From the NCBI GenBank assembly GCA_000349905.1, contig KB722773.1:138485-202484 (forward strand): 64,000 bases of DNA, given 5' to 3'. The stretch comes from Volvariella volvacea V23 (lineage: Eukaryota; Basidiomycota; Agaricomycetes; Agaricales; Pluteaceae). The notes beneath the pieces are model-generated. The model made no database searches, had not been told where the DNA came from, and was given only the letters and a program-made list of their open reading frames with translations. This document shows positions 47,272 to 58,951 of this stretch, in pieces. A program made the position numbers and the translations under genes. Each line of letters starts with the position of its first letter. Positions within the stretch are counted from its first letter, which is position 1.

Positions 47272-48605
47272 CTATTGGTAAAACACCAATGGTATAGAGT
47301 TGGTGGAGTTAATTTGATTGGTTCGGAAATGGTCTGGTATCATCCCTAGGTGTGCTCCGTTCAACTCAAGAACTACCTGATTGTGCGGCTCATATCTTTC
47401 CTATTCGGGGCCTGAAGAACTCGGTGCTCAGCTTCCCGACAGAAGAGAAGATACGCTGCGCAAGAACTCACGAGGGAGACCCTTCCCATCATTGGGATTG
47501 AGGCTTGTCGCAAATGAGACCCAATAATCATCTATTAGCTTACTAAACGGCTCCGCAGTCGGGAATAGACCGTCTGGTGCGCCGTAGACAGAGCGTATTT
47601 CCGCTGTATGCGCGACTGCACAGTACCATGTCAGACCTGATGCCCAAGGCGCAGTAGCAGAAGTGGATTACCTTCGAAGGTGGGTGGAATTTGCGGTTGA
47701 GGCTTGGTGAATAAATATCCCCATGAGGGCACTCCTGCTTTGCTCATTTCTTGGTTCCAGAATCGTCTTTGAGCAGCGAAGCTGAGATATCCTTCTACAA
47801 AGTTCGAATTGGACGGGAGTCAGTACTTGGAGGGCAAGATGAATAGATAACTCAATGAAGGGCAGCGGCGCGCCTGAACTAAGATGATAAACCGAAGGTT
47901 CCATTCCCGGTGATGAACGGAGTGCCGGGTTCAGGTTCATCAGGATAGAATTCCAGCAGTGCTTCTGCTGCTTCCTGGAGGAGAGCTGTGCAAATGCCAG
48001 ATTGGAGGGGTAAAGTTTGCGATGATGTTCACCCTGGTCGCAGTCGTCTGATGCTATAGTCGGAGAGACGAAACCCGTATCTAAAAATGAACTTAGCGAT
48101 CCTCGCCCATGTATCCACCTCATTAAAGAGTCTCACCCTCATTCAGGTTCGTTCCCACAATAAAGGGCAACCGTGCAAATCCCCCTTTCTTGAATATTTC
48201 GTAGGGAAGCTCGCGGGCTAATCCTCCCTCTCCATCCAGATTAGGTTCAAGAGGGAATTAATCTGACGCATTCTCAATGGCTGTGACAATCCCTTGAAAA
48301 ATAGCCGCTTCATTGGCTTGACGTATGCAGTCGAAGGTATTTGGGGTATTAGCCACACGCTCAGATCCTTTCAAGGCTCGGACGAAGGACTGCCAGTTCT
48401 CCTCCCGCGTGAATTCATAATCGACCTCGGACTGGTTCCAAATACCGTAACCTGTTTTCAATACGGTTATTGAAGCGGTCCTTGTCTTTCGAGACATGGG
48501 AACGAGTCCACCCAGCGTCTCAAGAGATCCAGTTACGCGTGCACCTCGCGGGATCTGTAAGCAGAGCAACCAACCGACCAAAAATGAACCATGAATGCAC
48601 ACCAA
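47272..48605 (-). pseudogene. Type-B carboxylesterase relic with nonsense mutations
   Basis: Recognisable pieces in order: SRKTRTASI, YEFTREENWQSFVRALKG, NTFDCIRQANEAAIFQG, EPNLDGEGGLARELP, GGFARLPFIVGTNLNEG, LLQEAAEALLEFYPDEPEPG, FAAQRRFWNQEM, VPSWGYLFTKP, the catalytic-His block VAHTAEIRSVYGAPDG, YWVSFATSLNPNDGKG and ERYEPHNQVVLELNG. Stops interrupt it at 48258-48260 (TAA where Gln is expected), 47879-47881 (TAG for Gln) and 47401-47403 (TAG for Trp in PE-W-ERYEP). The donor after RRAAALH also looks mutated. The N-terminal third with the GESAG serine elbow is not recognisable. Intron positions are otherwise conserved, so this is a decayed gene rather than a retrocopy. Confidence 0.85.
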
Positions 48606-49223
48606 CCACTATACTTACGATTCGCGACGCTGAACTGCCTCGTCCAGGCGCAATGCGTCACCGGCGATGCCAGGGTCCACACAAAGCCGTTCCCAGATGC
48701 AGGCAGACAGCGCATTTTCGCAAGTACATGCGTATACGAGATGGATCTGGTAATGAAGCACGGCCCCGGGCCGCTCGGTCTATTCGACTCGGATGGTCCG
48801 AGGAGGGGATCAAAGCCCGTGCTGCTCGTTGCGTCATCGTCAGAGTGAACAGGCGCGTCGAGGCCGCGGATACCTGGGAGGCTCTCAAATCCTCTTGCTG
48901 ATAGCTTGAGTGTAGTTTGGTTGATCACACTAGACATGGGACAAGCAATGGAGTCACACCGTGACACACACGCAACTCCAGGGTTATATTTTGTAATCCC
49001 AAAGTCGAAGGGGGACACGAAACTACAACTACAGATCTAATATTCATGCAATGTAGTACTGAGTCCCGAGCAACAACCCCAAGAATGCCTCCTCCCCCGC
49101 AGCTCTCAACCGGCGGGCGACCACCATCCCAAGCTTTCAAAACAACCAAGGCCCTACTAAACCAAACGTACCAATCAGCTCTCCAGCACTCCCAAAACCA
49201 AAAGGCCAAAAAAAAAAAAGAAG
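48606..49223. other. Intergenic, possibly 5' remains of the carboxylesterase relic
   Basis: Frames on the minus strand here (for example 48533-49018) have no convincing match. An A11 run lies at about 49209. Confidence 0.35.
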
Positions 49224-51524
49224 TCACTCACCCCGCCCCCTCGCCCCCTCGGGCTTAATCTGCAAACAACTCTGATGGATCAAATTCAGCGCCTTGACCG
49301 CATCCCTTCCCTCGATCACACACGAAATGTTAATCTCGCTCGCGCCCTGCGAGATCATCTCAATGTTCACATTCCCCTGCGCGAGCGTCGCAAACATCCG
49401 CCCCGCAATCCCGACCATGTTGCGCATCTGCTTGCCCACGAGGGAGAGGATGGCCATGTCCCTGTGCGTCGAGACCTGTCAATGTCGATCGACCCAACGC
49501 AGGCAGTCAGACTCAATTGGACTCTAAAACTCTGCACTCACCGTCCCGCTCTTCTGCAGCTCCCTGACCAACCTGTCCACCAACTTGCGCTGCAGCCCCT
49601 CCTCCTCGATCGCCATGCTCACGTGCACCTCGCTCGTGCTGATCAGGTCCACCACGACCCCGAACCGGTCGAGCACGCCAAAGATGCCCGCGAGGAAGCC
49701 GTGCGAGACCGACTTGCGGTTCGAGTGGATGTTGATGATGATAATGTGCTCCTTGATCGTCACCGCCGTCGGGAGGCGGCGGTCGTGGTGCGAGGGCTGG
49801 TCGAAGCCGAGGGTGGCGGTCAGGCTTTGCGAGGCGGAGGGCGGGGTGGGGGAGGTGGTGTAGGGGATGAAGGAGACCTGGGGGGATGTGGTGGTCGACG
49901 AGGGCGTGGACGTGGGTGCGGAAGTGGTGAGACGGAAGGGTACGCCCGTGAGCAGGTCGCTCCCGAACTCGGCGATTTGGGTGATGTCGATGTCCGGGTC
50001 GGGGTGTATGACTGTCCCGCCTCCGGCGGGGTTGTCTACATTTTTGATTCTAATGGGGATCTTCTTCCTGATAACCTAGAAACACCGTAAGCACTGCAAT
50101 TGTATCACTAAACGTACGCCATACCTGTTCCATGACGAACGGATGCACGACTTCGCTCCCGTAGTACGTCAGCTCGGCCGCCTCGTCGGGCGAAATAAGG
50201 GGTATCAATCGGGCGGTAGACACCTTTCTAGGATCGGCCGTGAATATCCCATCTACCTCTTTCCAGATTTGCAGTTCAGATGCTTCTACTCCCACAGCGA
50301 GGAGAGCAGCTAGAAGGTCAGTGTAGCCGCGCCCAATCTGGCGGAGAAGAGAGCCGGGGACGGGGCCAAAGAAGCCTACGGCGCGATGAGGATTGAATCG
50401 TTGGTGAGAGACGCAGACTGACCTGTGACGACGGGGACTTTGGACCCGCATTGTCTGAGGCGCTCGCCGAGGGCGACGGAGAGTCTGTCGTAGAATGCTT
50501 GGTCTAGTGCTCCGTTGGGGGACTCTTCGATGCCGTCTTCGTCGCTGGTATCTGGTACGATGTCTTCCAGTGATACATACTCCGCGTCGATGCCCTACAA
50601 ACGAGTCAGTGCCAAGAAAACAAGGATAGAGGTGACGTACTTGGTCCCGCAAGACAGCAGTCATGATTTTGCACGCCATACGTTCGCCCAGGCCCACAAT
50701 GCTATCCCTCGACCGCGGTGATATCTCATCGATAACCTAACCGGATGCGTGCAACCAAAAGTGTGAACAGTAGTCAAATGCCCGCACCAAGCCAAGAGGG
50801 CGAGTCGAGACAACTTACTTGTGCGGCGAACAAAAAGCTCCGGAGCCACTCGCAGTCCTTCTCGATCTCGTCCTCGAGCTCGCGGCGGAGGTCTGGATTT
50901 CTGACGCAAGTTCTGGCAGCGATGATGTGCTCGTGTCTTATCAATTCGACGGTGGCGTTGAATTCCTGGCCGGGTGGGACTGCATGGCCGTTTCCGTTTC
51001 CGGACGAGCCAGACAAGGCTGAGAAGCCCTGGAGGCCATTGCCGAAATAAGGGGAGCCGTTTCCTGACCGACTGCGCGGACGTGGGCTCTGTGGTGGTGA
51101 CTGGAGGCTCTCGGTGATGATGCCCCGCGAGATGGGGGTCATGATGCCAGAGGTGCTGCTCGAGGGCTTGGCGTTGCGGCGGGTCTGGAGGGCCTCATTT
51201 GCAGCCCGGAGCAGGAGGTTGGTCGTCCCGAGTGCCTTGGTGGAACCGGAGCGTGCAGAGCACACGACTGCGACCTTGTGGTGGTCGATGTAGTTTCTGG
51301 GGCGGATCAGCGCAGAGCAGACAATGACTCGTGCGGGCTTACGAGACGATGTCTTTTGCGATTTTGGTTGGAAACTTGCCGACGCTGGTGCCCCCGAACT
51401 TTTGGACGAGCCATTTCGCGGACGGGTCGATGGTGTTTTGGTGCAGGTTGGGGGGCGTGCGCGGGGGCGACGATGCTGCCGACGACGGCGACGGCGACGC
51501 GGCGGGGGAGTTTGTCTCTGACAT
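49224..51524 (-). CDS. HOM3: Aspartokinase
   Basis: Seven exons: 51343-51524, 50819-51296, 50641-50736, 50423-50594, 50125-50375, 49542-50075 and 49224-49475, about 654 aa. A Ser/Pro-rich leader precedes the kinase motif VQKFGGTSVGKF. A Ser/Gly-rich insert (about residues 95-165) separates it from GQEFNATVELIR. Then come RDSIVGLGERMACKIM, GFFGPVPGSLLRQIGRGYTD (active-site loop), WKEVDGIFTADPR and ELTYYGSEVVHP. The C-terminal ACT regulatory domains include VTIKEHIIIINIHSNRKS and MAILSLVGKQMRNMVGIAGRMF. It phosphorylates aspartate, the first step to threonine, methionine and homoserine; fungal enzymes are feedback-inhibited by threonine. The annotated end (GARGRGE) is uncertain because a GTGAGT sits right at the stop and could splice to a short last exon. 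It diverges from the aminopeptidase P gene. Confidence 0.93.
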
Positions 51525-51824
51525 TTTGATGAATTTCAGGTGTCGAGTGGGATGTGCCCGTCAGAGAGGGAGTGCTGAGCGCACGTCGCACATTTTCAAG
51601 CATTCGCTGACTCGATCGCCGGCCGAGAAACGCCGACCTCGATCTTATCGCAAAGCAACCGTGGCGATCTAATCTTATCGCAAAGCAACCGTGGGAAGCC
51701 CACTTGGTTGAAAAACCGATTTGGGACGGTCCGGATGTCGTCGGGGATGCGCCGTCTCTGGGGCCTCCTCGTCCATCGATCCTCCGCGCGCGTCTGGTCG
51801 AGATCTCTCCGCTGCTTTTCTGCC
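51525..51824. promoter_or_regulatory. Bidirectional promoter, HOM3 / aminopeptidase P
   Basis: 300 bp between divergent start codons. It contains TGACTC at 51608-51613, the core of the Gcn4/CPC1 general amino-acid-control site, and two direct copies of a 23-bp sequence (51642-51664 and 51672-51694, built on ATCTTATCGC and AAAGCAACCG). Regulation of HOM3 by Gcn4 is established in yeast; that it acts here is inference. Confidence 0.55.
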
Positions 51825-54795
51825 ATGGGTGCGTCTGCAAACCACACCGTCCACACCGGCGAGCGTCTCGCCGCCCTCCGCGACCTGCTGCACAAGCACG
51901 ACGTCCAGGTCGTCGTCGTCCCGAGCGAGGATGAGCGTGAGTGCTGTGTGCTGTGGGGTGGTCCTGATCTGAGATCCCGCAGACTCGAGCGAGTACCTGG
52001 CCCATGCTGATCAGCGCAGGGCCTTCATCTCCGGGTTCAGTGGCTCCGCCGGTAAGTTACCTCCACAACTCCAGGCCGTCGGCTTACATCAATGCAGGCT
52101 GCGCGATTGTTACGCTGAACGACGCGTACTTGTTTACCGACGGGAGATACTTCCTGCAAGCCGAGAAGCAGCTCGACAAGTCAGTATTGCCCCCTCCTCA
52201 ATATCTGTTGTTGACTTGCACGCAGGAACTGGACATTGATGAAATGGGGACTGCCAGGTGCGTACCCTGTCCGTGCACCCACAACCATCCTCATTCCGCC
52301 CGATAGACGTCCCGAGCTGGCAGGAATTCCTCCACAAGGTACCTTGCTCATCCTCGCACCATGCTCGAACTCACCCGAGATTCGTCGTAGAACCTCGAAA
52401 AAGTCAAGATCGGAGTTGACCCCAAGACTCTTTCCATCTGTGAGCCTTGCTCCACCGATTACTGCACTACGATCTCATCCTTGCCCTCAGCCGATGCAGA
52501 AACTATCACAAAAGAAATCAAACCCAAGGGCTCCGAGCTCATCTCCCTCCCAACCAACCTCGTGGACCAAGTCTGGACCGACAAACCAGCTCGGCCCACC
52601 AACCCCGTCTTCCACCTCGACGTCAAATACTCTGGTACTTCCCACCTTCACCTGCACGAAACCCAGAACTGACACGCTCAAAGGCGAATCGCACACGGAC
52701 AAGATTAAACGAGTCCGAGAAGAGATCACAAAGAGAAGGGCCAAAGGGCTGGTCGTGAGCGCTCTCGACGAGGTAGCGTGGCTCTTCAACCTCCGCGGAT
52801 CCGACATCGACTACAATCCCGGTGAGCAGCCCCCTTCCATCCCCGTCTCCACGCACCTCCTTTCCCATATGGCCTCCCCTTTCTAACGACCGCCCCGCAG
52901 TCTTCTTCGCCTACGCCGTCGTCACACTCGACACCGCCACCCTCTTCGTCAACCAGTCCCAGCTCGACCAGGTCGCGAACAACACCCTCACCGGCTCCGT
53001 CGACATCAGGCCGTACGAGGCGTTTTGGGAGTATTTGAAGAGCCTCCCGCAGGCTTTGGCGCTCGACAAGGACAACGTGGGTAGCTCGTTCTGTGCTCTG
53101 CGTGCTGTTGACACAGGAGTGGTTGTAGAAAATCCTGGTGGGGACAAACGCAAGTCTAGCCATCGCCGATGCACTGGGCAAGGTACGTCCTCCCCTCCTT
53201 TCCCTCCCCTCCCCCTCCTCTAACCACCCCATCCCACCTCTCTCCGCTCATAGGACAACATCACTTCCATCCGCTCGCCCATCACTGAGCTCAAATCGAT
53301 CAAGAACGCGACCGAGCTCGAGGGCTTCCGGCAGTCGCACATCCGCGACGGGTCCGCCCTCGTCCGCTACTTTGCCTGGCTCGAGGAGCAGCTTGAGCAG
53401 GGCGTTGTGGTGGACGAGGTGCAGGGCGCGGATCAGCTGGAGGCGTTTAGATCGTGAGTTTTCCCCCCTTCTTCCCTCCCTCCCTTTCTCAGGTATCTAT
53501 GCCTCGGGCTGGGCTGGCTGCGATGAGGGTGAGATGAGCTGACGATACGATACGTGTAGGGAGCTCCCGCTGTTCAAGGGCCTCTCGTTTGATACGATTT
53601 CTTCGACTGGGCCCAACGGAGGTGCGTTGCATCCTTGTCCTCCTCTTGTCACCCCATCCTAATGGCCATCTGGGCGTATACGCTCTGTGGTGCGCCTCGT
53701 TTCTTCTTGAACCACAGCAATCATCCACTACTCCCCCACACGCGGCGACTGCGCCGTGATCGAAAAGGGGCAAATCTACCTCTGCGACTCGGGCGCGCAG
53801 TTCTTGGACGGGACGACGGACACGACGAGGACCTGGGTGCGTTTCTTGCTCTCGGCTTTTGCTGTCATTTCGTGGGTGCTCAAACGAAAGCGGATAGCAC
53901 TTTGGCACACCGACGGAGGAGGAGAGGCGGGCGTTCACGCGGGTGCTGCAGGGGCACATTGCGATCGATACGGCTGTTTTTCCGAATGGGACGACTGGGT
54001 ACTTGATGTGAGTCCCCCCTTCCTTCCCGTTTCTTTGAGTTTTTGTGGCGAGTGACTCATTGGCTGATTGGCGGAAAGTGATTCGTGGGCGAGGAGGCCT
54101 CTGTGGGAGGATGGATTGGATTACAGGTGAGCAACTCCGTTTCGCAGGGGGGCGTTGGTCGGTTGCTGATGATGTGGGGAAGGCATGGGACCGGACATGG
54201 TGTCGGGCATTTCCTCAACGTTCATGAAGGTACGAGTTTTTTTCCCGATCCTACTCGCGTAATACGTTTGATGATGACCGCTATGAATTCAAGGTCCACA
54301 AGGCATGGGAACCAGAATAAGCAAGTACCCGCCTTTTTAACATTCCCCCTGTCCCAACTCTAACCAGCCGCCCCAACGCAAACACAGCCCTCAACTCTGC
54401 CCCGCTCAAGCCGGGCATGACGATCTCGAACGAGCCGGGGTACTACGCCGACGGCCAGTTCGGGATCCGGATCGAGAACGTCGTGTTGGTCAAAGAGGTC
54501 AAGACGCCGAACAACTTTGGCGCCAAGGGGTATTTGGGATTCGAGAATGTGACGATGTGAGTCCGAGTGCTCTTCCGTGCATCCTATAGCCTATTAGGTT
54601 GTGTTGCTTAATTCGACTTGGACGATTTGCAGGGTGCCGATGCACAAGAAGCTGATCGATGTGGGGCTGTTGAGCGTGAGTGAGAGACGGTGGGTGGATG
54701 AGTATCATAGGGAGGTGTGGGAGAAGGTGTCGCCGCTGTTGGAGGGCGATCGGAGGGCTTTGGAGTGGTTGAGGCGGGAGACGTCGCCTTTGTGA
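51825..54795 (+). CDS. AMPP: Xaa-Pro aminopeptidase P (M24B)
   Basis: About 19 short exons from the ATG at 51825 ([20 protein letters not shown]) to TGA at 54793-54795, with consistent phase. The first exons are 51825-51936, 51983-52051, 52098-52179, 52226-52257, 52307-52338 and 52391-52439. Two creatinase-like N-terminal domains ([39 protein letters not shown]) precede the pita-bread catalytic domain. All five metal ligands are visible in [11 protein letters not shown] (two Asp), [16 protein letters not shown] (His), SNEPGYY (Glu) and RIENV (Glu). The enzyme uses two metal ions (usually Mn2+) to remove N-terminal residues before proline. No signal peptide, so cytosolic. The C-terminus ([19 protein letters not shown]) is typical. 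It diverges from HOM3. Confidence 0.93.
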
Positions 54796-55181
54796 TTCGT
54801 CCGAGGGGTGATTCGTCCGAGGGAGACTGAGCGACCAGCACAGTGGGTTTGGGGATGTCCAATGGTCAACCAAATCCCAAACGGTGTGGTTTGGATAAAG
54901 AGGATTAGTGTGTACAAAGTCGTGCCTCTGGTGAATTTCACTGTTTTTTTACCGGCGCATGAGGGACGCCTTTGAGAACGACGACGTGATGTGCAGCGTG
55001 CTCGACCGGTGTCGCGCATCGTTGGATGACGTTTCCTGGTTGAAGGCGCCACGTTCCAAAACCGCGAGAAGAGGCATTGTGCATACAGTTATCTGCGCGA
55101 TGCGCAGTCTCACGCATTCATTTGCGGTCTTGCAGGAAGCACATATAGAAGCTTCCCGACGTGGCTTGATACAGCGTTCCA
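54796..55181. other. Intergenic
   Basis: 3' flank of aminopeptidase P and upstream region of the BTB gene; nothing else recognised. Confidence 0.5.
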
Positions 55182-56302
55182 ATGGCCATGCCCGATCTCA
55201 CTGCTACCCCACCTGTGTGCGCCACGACAGGTCCTGCAGACGACGACACGCCCGCGACTCGGGCCCGTGAGTGAGGATCGCTGTCACCACGCGCCTCTCA
55301 TCATCCGTGACGAATAGACAGGTCCCCCAGAGGAAACCTGTGTCCTTGTTCAGTCAAGCGACGGAGCCGTGTTCAAAGTCCACAAACTCCTCATATCGCT
55401 GCACCGTCAAGGACTCACCCCGTCCGACTGCCCCACGACGCCGGATGGGGTCTTTGTCCTTTCAGAGCCAAGCTCTGTCCTCAAGCGGGTGCTGTACTAT
55501 CTGTATCCTCTCGGTTGGGAAGACCCCTTGCCGATCGAGCTGTCAGTTGAGGAGGTCGTAAACACTGCCAGGGCGATGGATAAATACCGGGTCACGCTCG
55601 CACAGAAGCTGTGGCTCCAGAGAGTCAAGTGCGGTTTTTCCAGCTGCTTGTGCTTGATCGATTGCATTGACGTCTGAGATAGGGACTCTGCGGCTCGGTC
55701 ACCCGTGCCAGTGCTGGCTTATGCTGCTCAATCCCACAATCGCACCGTTGGTGATACAGTCAAATACGCCGTTGCACGTCCTCGAACGTTATGGACTGAC
55801 TGGGTGGGTATTTGTCTCATTTAATCGCCAAGTCCTGACCGCTCCCTAGTTCTCATACTATGAAAGATGGAACACTGCAGTCCGGACAGCCGTAGATGCT
55901 ATTCCCACGCACGACAACCAGGGATCGAGCGAATGCGACAACTGCGGCTCATTTCACTGCTCAAGCACACCCGCATTGACTTTGATCCGACTCGCCGTCT
56001 CCAGGATGCTGGCCTCGAGTGGTAATTTTGCCAATCTGAAGGCCATCGACGACTACCCTGAGCAGCTGGAGAGGGGGGTTTGCAAAACCTGCTCGCAAAG
56101 CTCCATTCGTTCTGAACTGCAAGAGTGGAGAAATAAACTCCAGCAGTCGATCGAGATTATACCCTGTCCACTTGCCCTGAATTTCAAGGCTCAGAAGCCG
56201 CGGCTGCTGTCCCATCACCATATAGGGTATCGAATTTGTGTGGGTTCATTTGTCGTTTTCGGACCAGACAATAACACTCACATGTGTATTACTTTGCTTT
56301 GA
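55182..56302 (+). CDS. BTB/POZ domain protein
   Basis: Four exons: 55182-55266, 55322-55628, 55683-55803 and 55850-56302, about 321 aa. After a short Thr/Asp-rich leader the BTB domain reads CVLVQSSDGAVFKVHKLLIS, then PDGVFVLSEPSSVLKRVLYY, YPLGWEDPLPIEL and VVNTARAMDKYRVTLAQKLW. This is the pattern of the large Agaricomycete BTB families. The C-terminal part carries a Cys cluster (CDNCGSFHC, later CKTCSQ) that could bind metal, and the helical ELQEWRNKLQQSIEIIP. BTB domains mediate dimerisation or cullin-3 binding; targets are unknown. The stop lies immediately before a second, degenerate BTB unit, so the last exon may be longer or shorter than drawn. Confidence 0.75.
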
Positions 56303-56304
56303 CG

Positions 56305-57324
56305 ATGCAGACATAGTAATTCGTAGCTTGAGTTCCAACTTCACAAGAAGAACCTGGAGGTCTGCTGCGCAGTATTTCCCCCCTCCACTCATCCTACCGT
56401 GGGTAAAGCTGTACATCTCACAGAATCTGGTTCAACGCTGGAGTTGCTGTTCTAATTCATATATTCGCGACAACAACCAGATTGGGAAGCGTTGGAGTTT
56501 TCGAAGCTCAGGGACCTCTCAGAAGCCGTAGAGAAGTACCAGGCCCACACCGCAATGTATCTATGCAAAGTCTTGATGAAGTGGGTGTCCGTCCATTTTA
56601 GTTCACCATGGGGAATGCGTCCTAACTGGCAACTGCGACAGGCGCTTCATTCAATCTCACCCCGCTGCTTTATTCGCTTATTCGACGAAGCACGGGTACA
56701 ACGACCTCGCAGACGAAGTTGCTCTATTAATGCTCAAATTGGGTATAGAGGTAAAAGATCTGGTGTCTCTGCTCAGGCCTGACGTGGTCTTGGCATGGGT
56801 ATTAATTCAGATGTTTCCAGCAACGATAAATATGCTCAAAGTGGACTCCAACAGGCCCGCTACTTGGAACATGTCTGGAGCTTGTGCAACAAGGCTATCT
56901 CTACTTTTCCCTCGATTCGTCCAGAACCCAAAACATCGGCTTCTCCTACCACCTCCACATCAAAGGTTCGACATGGCAAAAAAGGACAACTCTTACCACA
57001 TTGCAACAATTGCGACAGTACTCACTGCGGTGGCAGGAACTCTAGGAGTTGCAACTCGGATGACCCTCCAGTCCTCCTCTCTTCAATCCTGAAGGAGCTC
57101 GTTGCGTCACCCGAAAAGGTACTTTTTGGATTTGTTATGCTATCGTGGCGATTGAGCAATCGCATGGCTGTTTATTCCGGCGAGCAACGAGAGACATTTA
57201 GACAGTGGAGTGAAGAGATCAACAAAGATATTAAAATGTTCCCGCATTTAGCACATTTTTATGAACAATATCTGAATCATTGCAGAATATGTGCTCAAAG
57301 ACCGTTAGTGAGGAATAGATGGTG
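56305..57324 (+). pseudogene. Degenerate second BTB/POZ gene
   Basis: It starts a few bases after the upstream BTB frame with DDADIVIRS, the usual start of such BTB domains. A frameshift near 56344 is needed to reach KKNLEV, then HLTESGSTLELLF is cut by TAA at 56453-56455 where Gln is conserved (LLFQFIYP). Intact stretches follow: WEALEFSKLRDLSEAVEKYQ, MYLCKVLMK, an intron, RFIQSHPAALFAYSTKHGYN and EVALLMLK. A long C-terminal part with a Cys cluster (CNNCDSTHCGG) and ILKELVASPEKVLFGFVM ends at 57324. The Cys cluster parallels CDNCGSFHC of the upstream gene, so the pair is probably a tandem duplication. Confidence 0.65.
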
Positions 57325-58951
57325 ATGTTGGACATGCAATTGCAGAGATGCAGTAACACTCCGTAAAATTGTCCAATAATGTCTGATATGCCGCGAGTTC
57401 TAGTACTCTGACACACATCAGACCGAGGTGTTCGCACCTCGTGTGCACAATTTGGACGCTGATGTTGTGCCATTGAACTTTTCAGGGTATCAATCCATAA
57501 GAGGCTGGGGTTGCTGAATGTGAGTGAGAGACGGTGGCCATTCCCTATTCTGTGCTTAACCACGAAGCGAATAGCCTTCTTTCAGTGCAATTATCGGGGT
57601 GTATATCCATCTTCTGGGTTGTATCTTTATCTCTTCCTTGACCTCACAACCTAGTGACTATTTTCGTCGATTCTTCGGTGGAAGGCTATTTATAGAAGAT
57701 GCTAACCATATCCGAAGAGCACTCCTGACTACCAGAACTTTTCTAGAGCCTGGCAGTCGTGGGCTCGTCTTACTCCCAATAATATTAGCTCCAGGTTACA
57801 GCTCAGCATCCAGAGTCATTCGGGTTCACTTCGAACTAGGTTCAAGCCAGAGGCTTTGACAGCCGCAAGCTTTGCTTATTACCTTAAAATATATTATTTA
57901 TGTCTATGGCAAAACTGCGAAAGATGCCTTCCGTCGATCAAGGAGTTTACTTTAGTGGATTGTGCCAACTTACACAGTGGACTTTGTCCGCTGGCTTACT
58001 CGTTCTTTCGCAAACGCTAATAGAGCACCGCACGATATTTTGGGTATTAGATGTCTCAAGATGCCCTCTTTTAGAGGCCGATGACTTCGTCCATATGTCT
58101 CTGGCGCTCTTCACTAATGCAGAGCTTCTATAAGAGTTGTATGCCACCCATTCTGCATTTCCCATAATACGAAATTGACAGGAGAAAATACAGACCAGAA
58201 GATGACTTTCGATACCTATTCTATTGGAGTAGCGCTTGGGCCATATACCCGTGAGTCGACTTGTGCTCTTATCTGAGCTTGCCCTTCTGGCAGTGAAAAT
58301 GTTCATACCATTTACCGACCATGAATGAGGTGTCACTTTCCGAAATACCCACCCAAGCACAGTAATTTCAAGCACGATATCGTCAAGCTCCTTACAAAGC
58401 TCCCTCAGAAGTATCGTTATCACGAGTTAAACGGTCATAACGTCTTGTCTTGGTTAAAGGTCTGTTCACATGCTAGTACGAAGTCCCTTCTAGTCTTACA
58501 CCATCCATAGTGCAATTTCAGTGACTCAACTGATTTGATAAGTCACTGGGGGAATGATGGAAGTGCTTGCCTTTGTGATCAGAATGACAACTAGTTGTAT
58601 ACGGTGGATAGGGGGCGCTAAGATTCTCACTGCGCTATTTGATACATGTTAACAAGGTCGTCTTATATCCAGTGGGTCTTTGTATGAGACACCTATCCGA
58701 GTTCAATACCCTTTTCTTCTCAGGAAAAATTGCCATGATCTTCAGCACCCTTTCAGCAAGTGAGCTACTCGAGTTACTCGGAGACAAGACCCCCAGTCTA
58801 TGTCCAATTGATCATATTTTAAAATGGTCTTATCACCCAGACCTTGACTGTGATTGACACAGTTACGGGACAATGCCAGTTATTTTGGTAACGAAAGCTC
58901 ATTACTAGACGGGCAAATTTAATTGTACAAGTACATACTACGCGATGTCAA
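57325..58951. other. Gene-poor stretch with an aminopeptidase P fragment
   Basis: A ~50-bp relic of an aminopeptidase P 3' end lies at 57487-57536. Weak frames at 57900-58140 and 58640-58857 may be further BTB-gene debris; none is intact. Confidence 0.4.
57487..57536 (+). pseudogene. Fragment of an aminopeptidase P gene (last exon)
   Basis: The sequence reads IHKRLGLLNVSERRW and is nearly the same at DNA level (GTGAGTGAGAGACGGTGG shared) as the last exon of the intact gene at 54646-54692 ([18 protein letters not shown]), with a short deletion. No other exon is nearby. Confidence 0.7.

Noticed and set aside
49275..50090. 271-codon plus-strand ORF rich in Arg, Gly and His
   Set aside because: Antisense to aspartokinase exons; its length comes from the GC-rich codon usage of the real gene.
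52487..53232. Minus-strand ORFs of 106-148 codons
   Set aside because: Antisense to aminopeptidase P exons with intact metal-binding motifs.
54305..54366. GC-AG intron in aminopeptidase P (AATAA|GCAAGT)
   Set aside because: A GT donor three bases later (AGCAA|GTACCC) gives the correct phase, so the intron is canonical.
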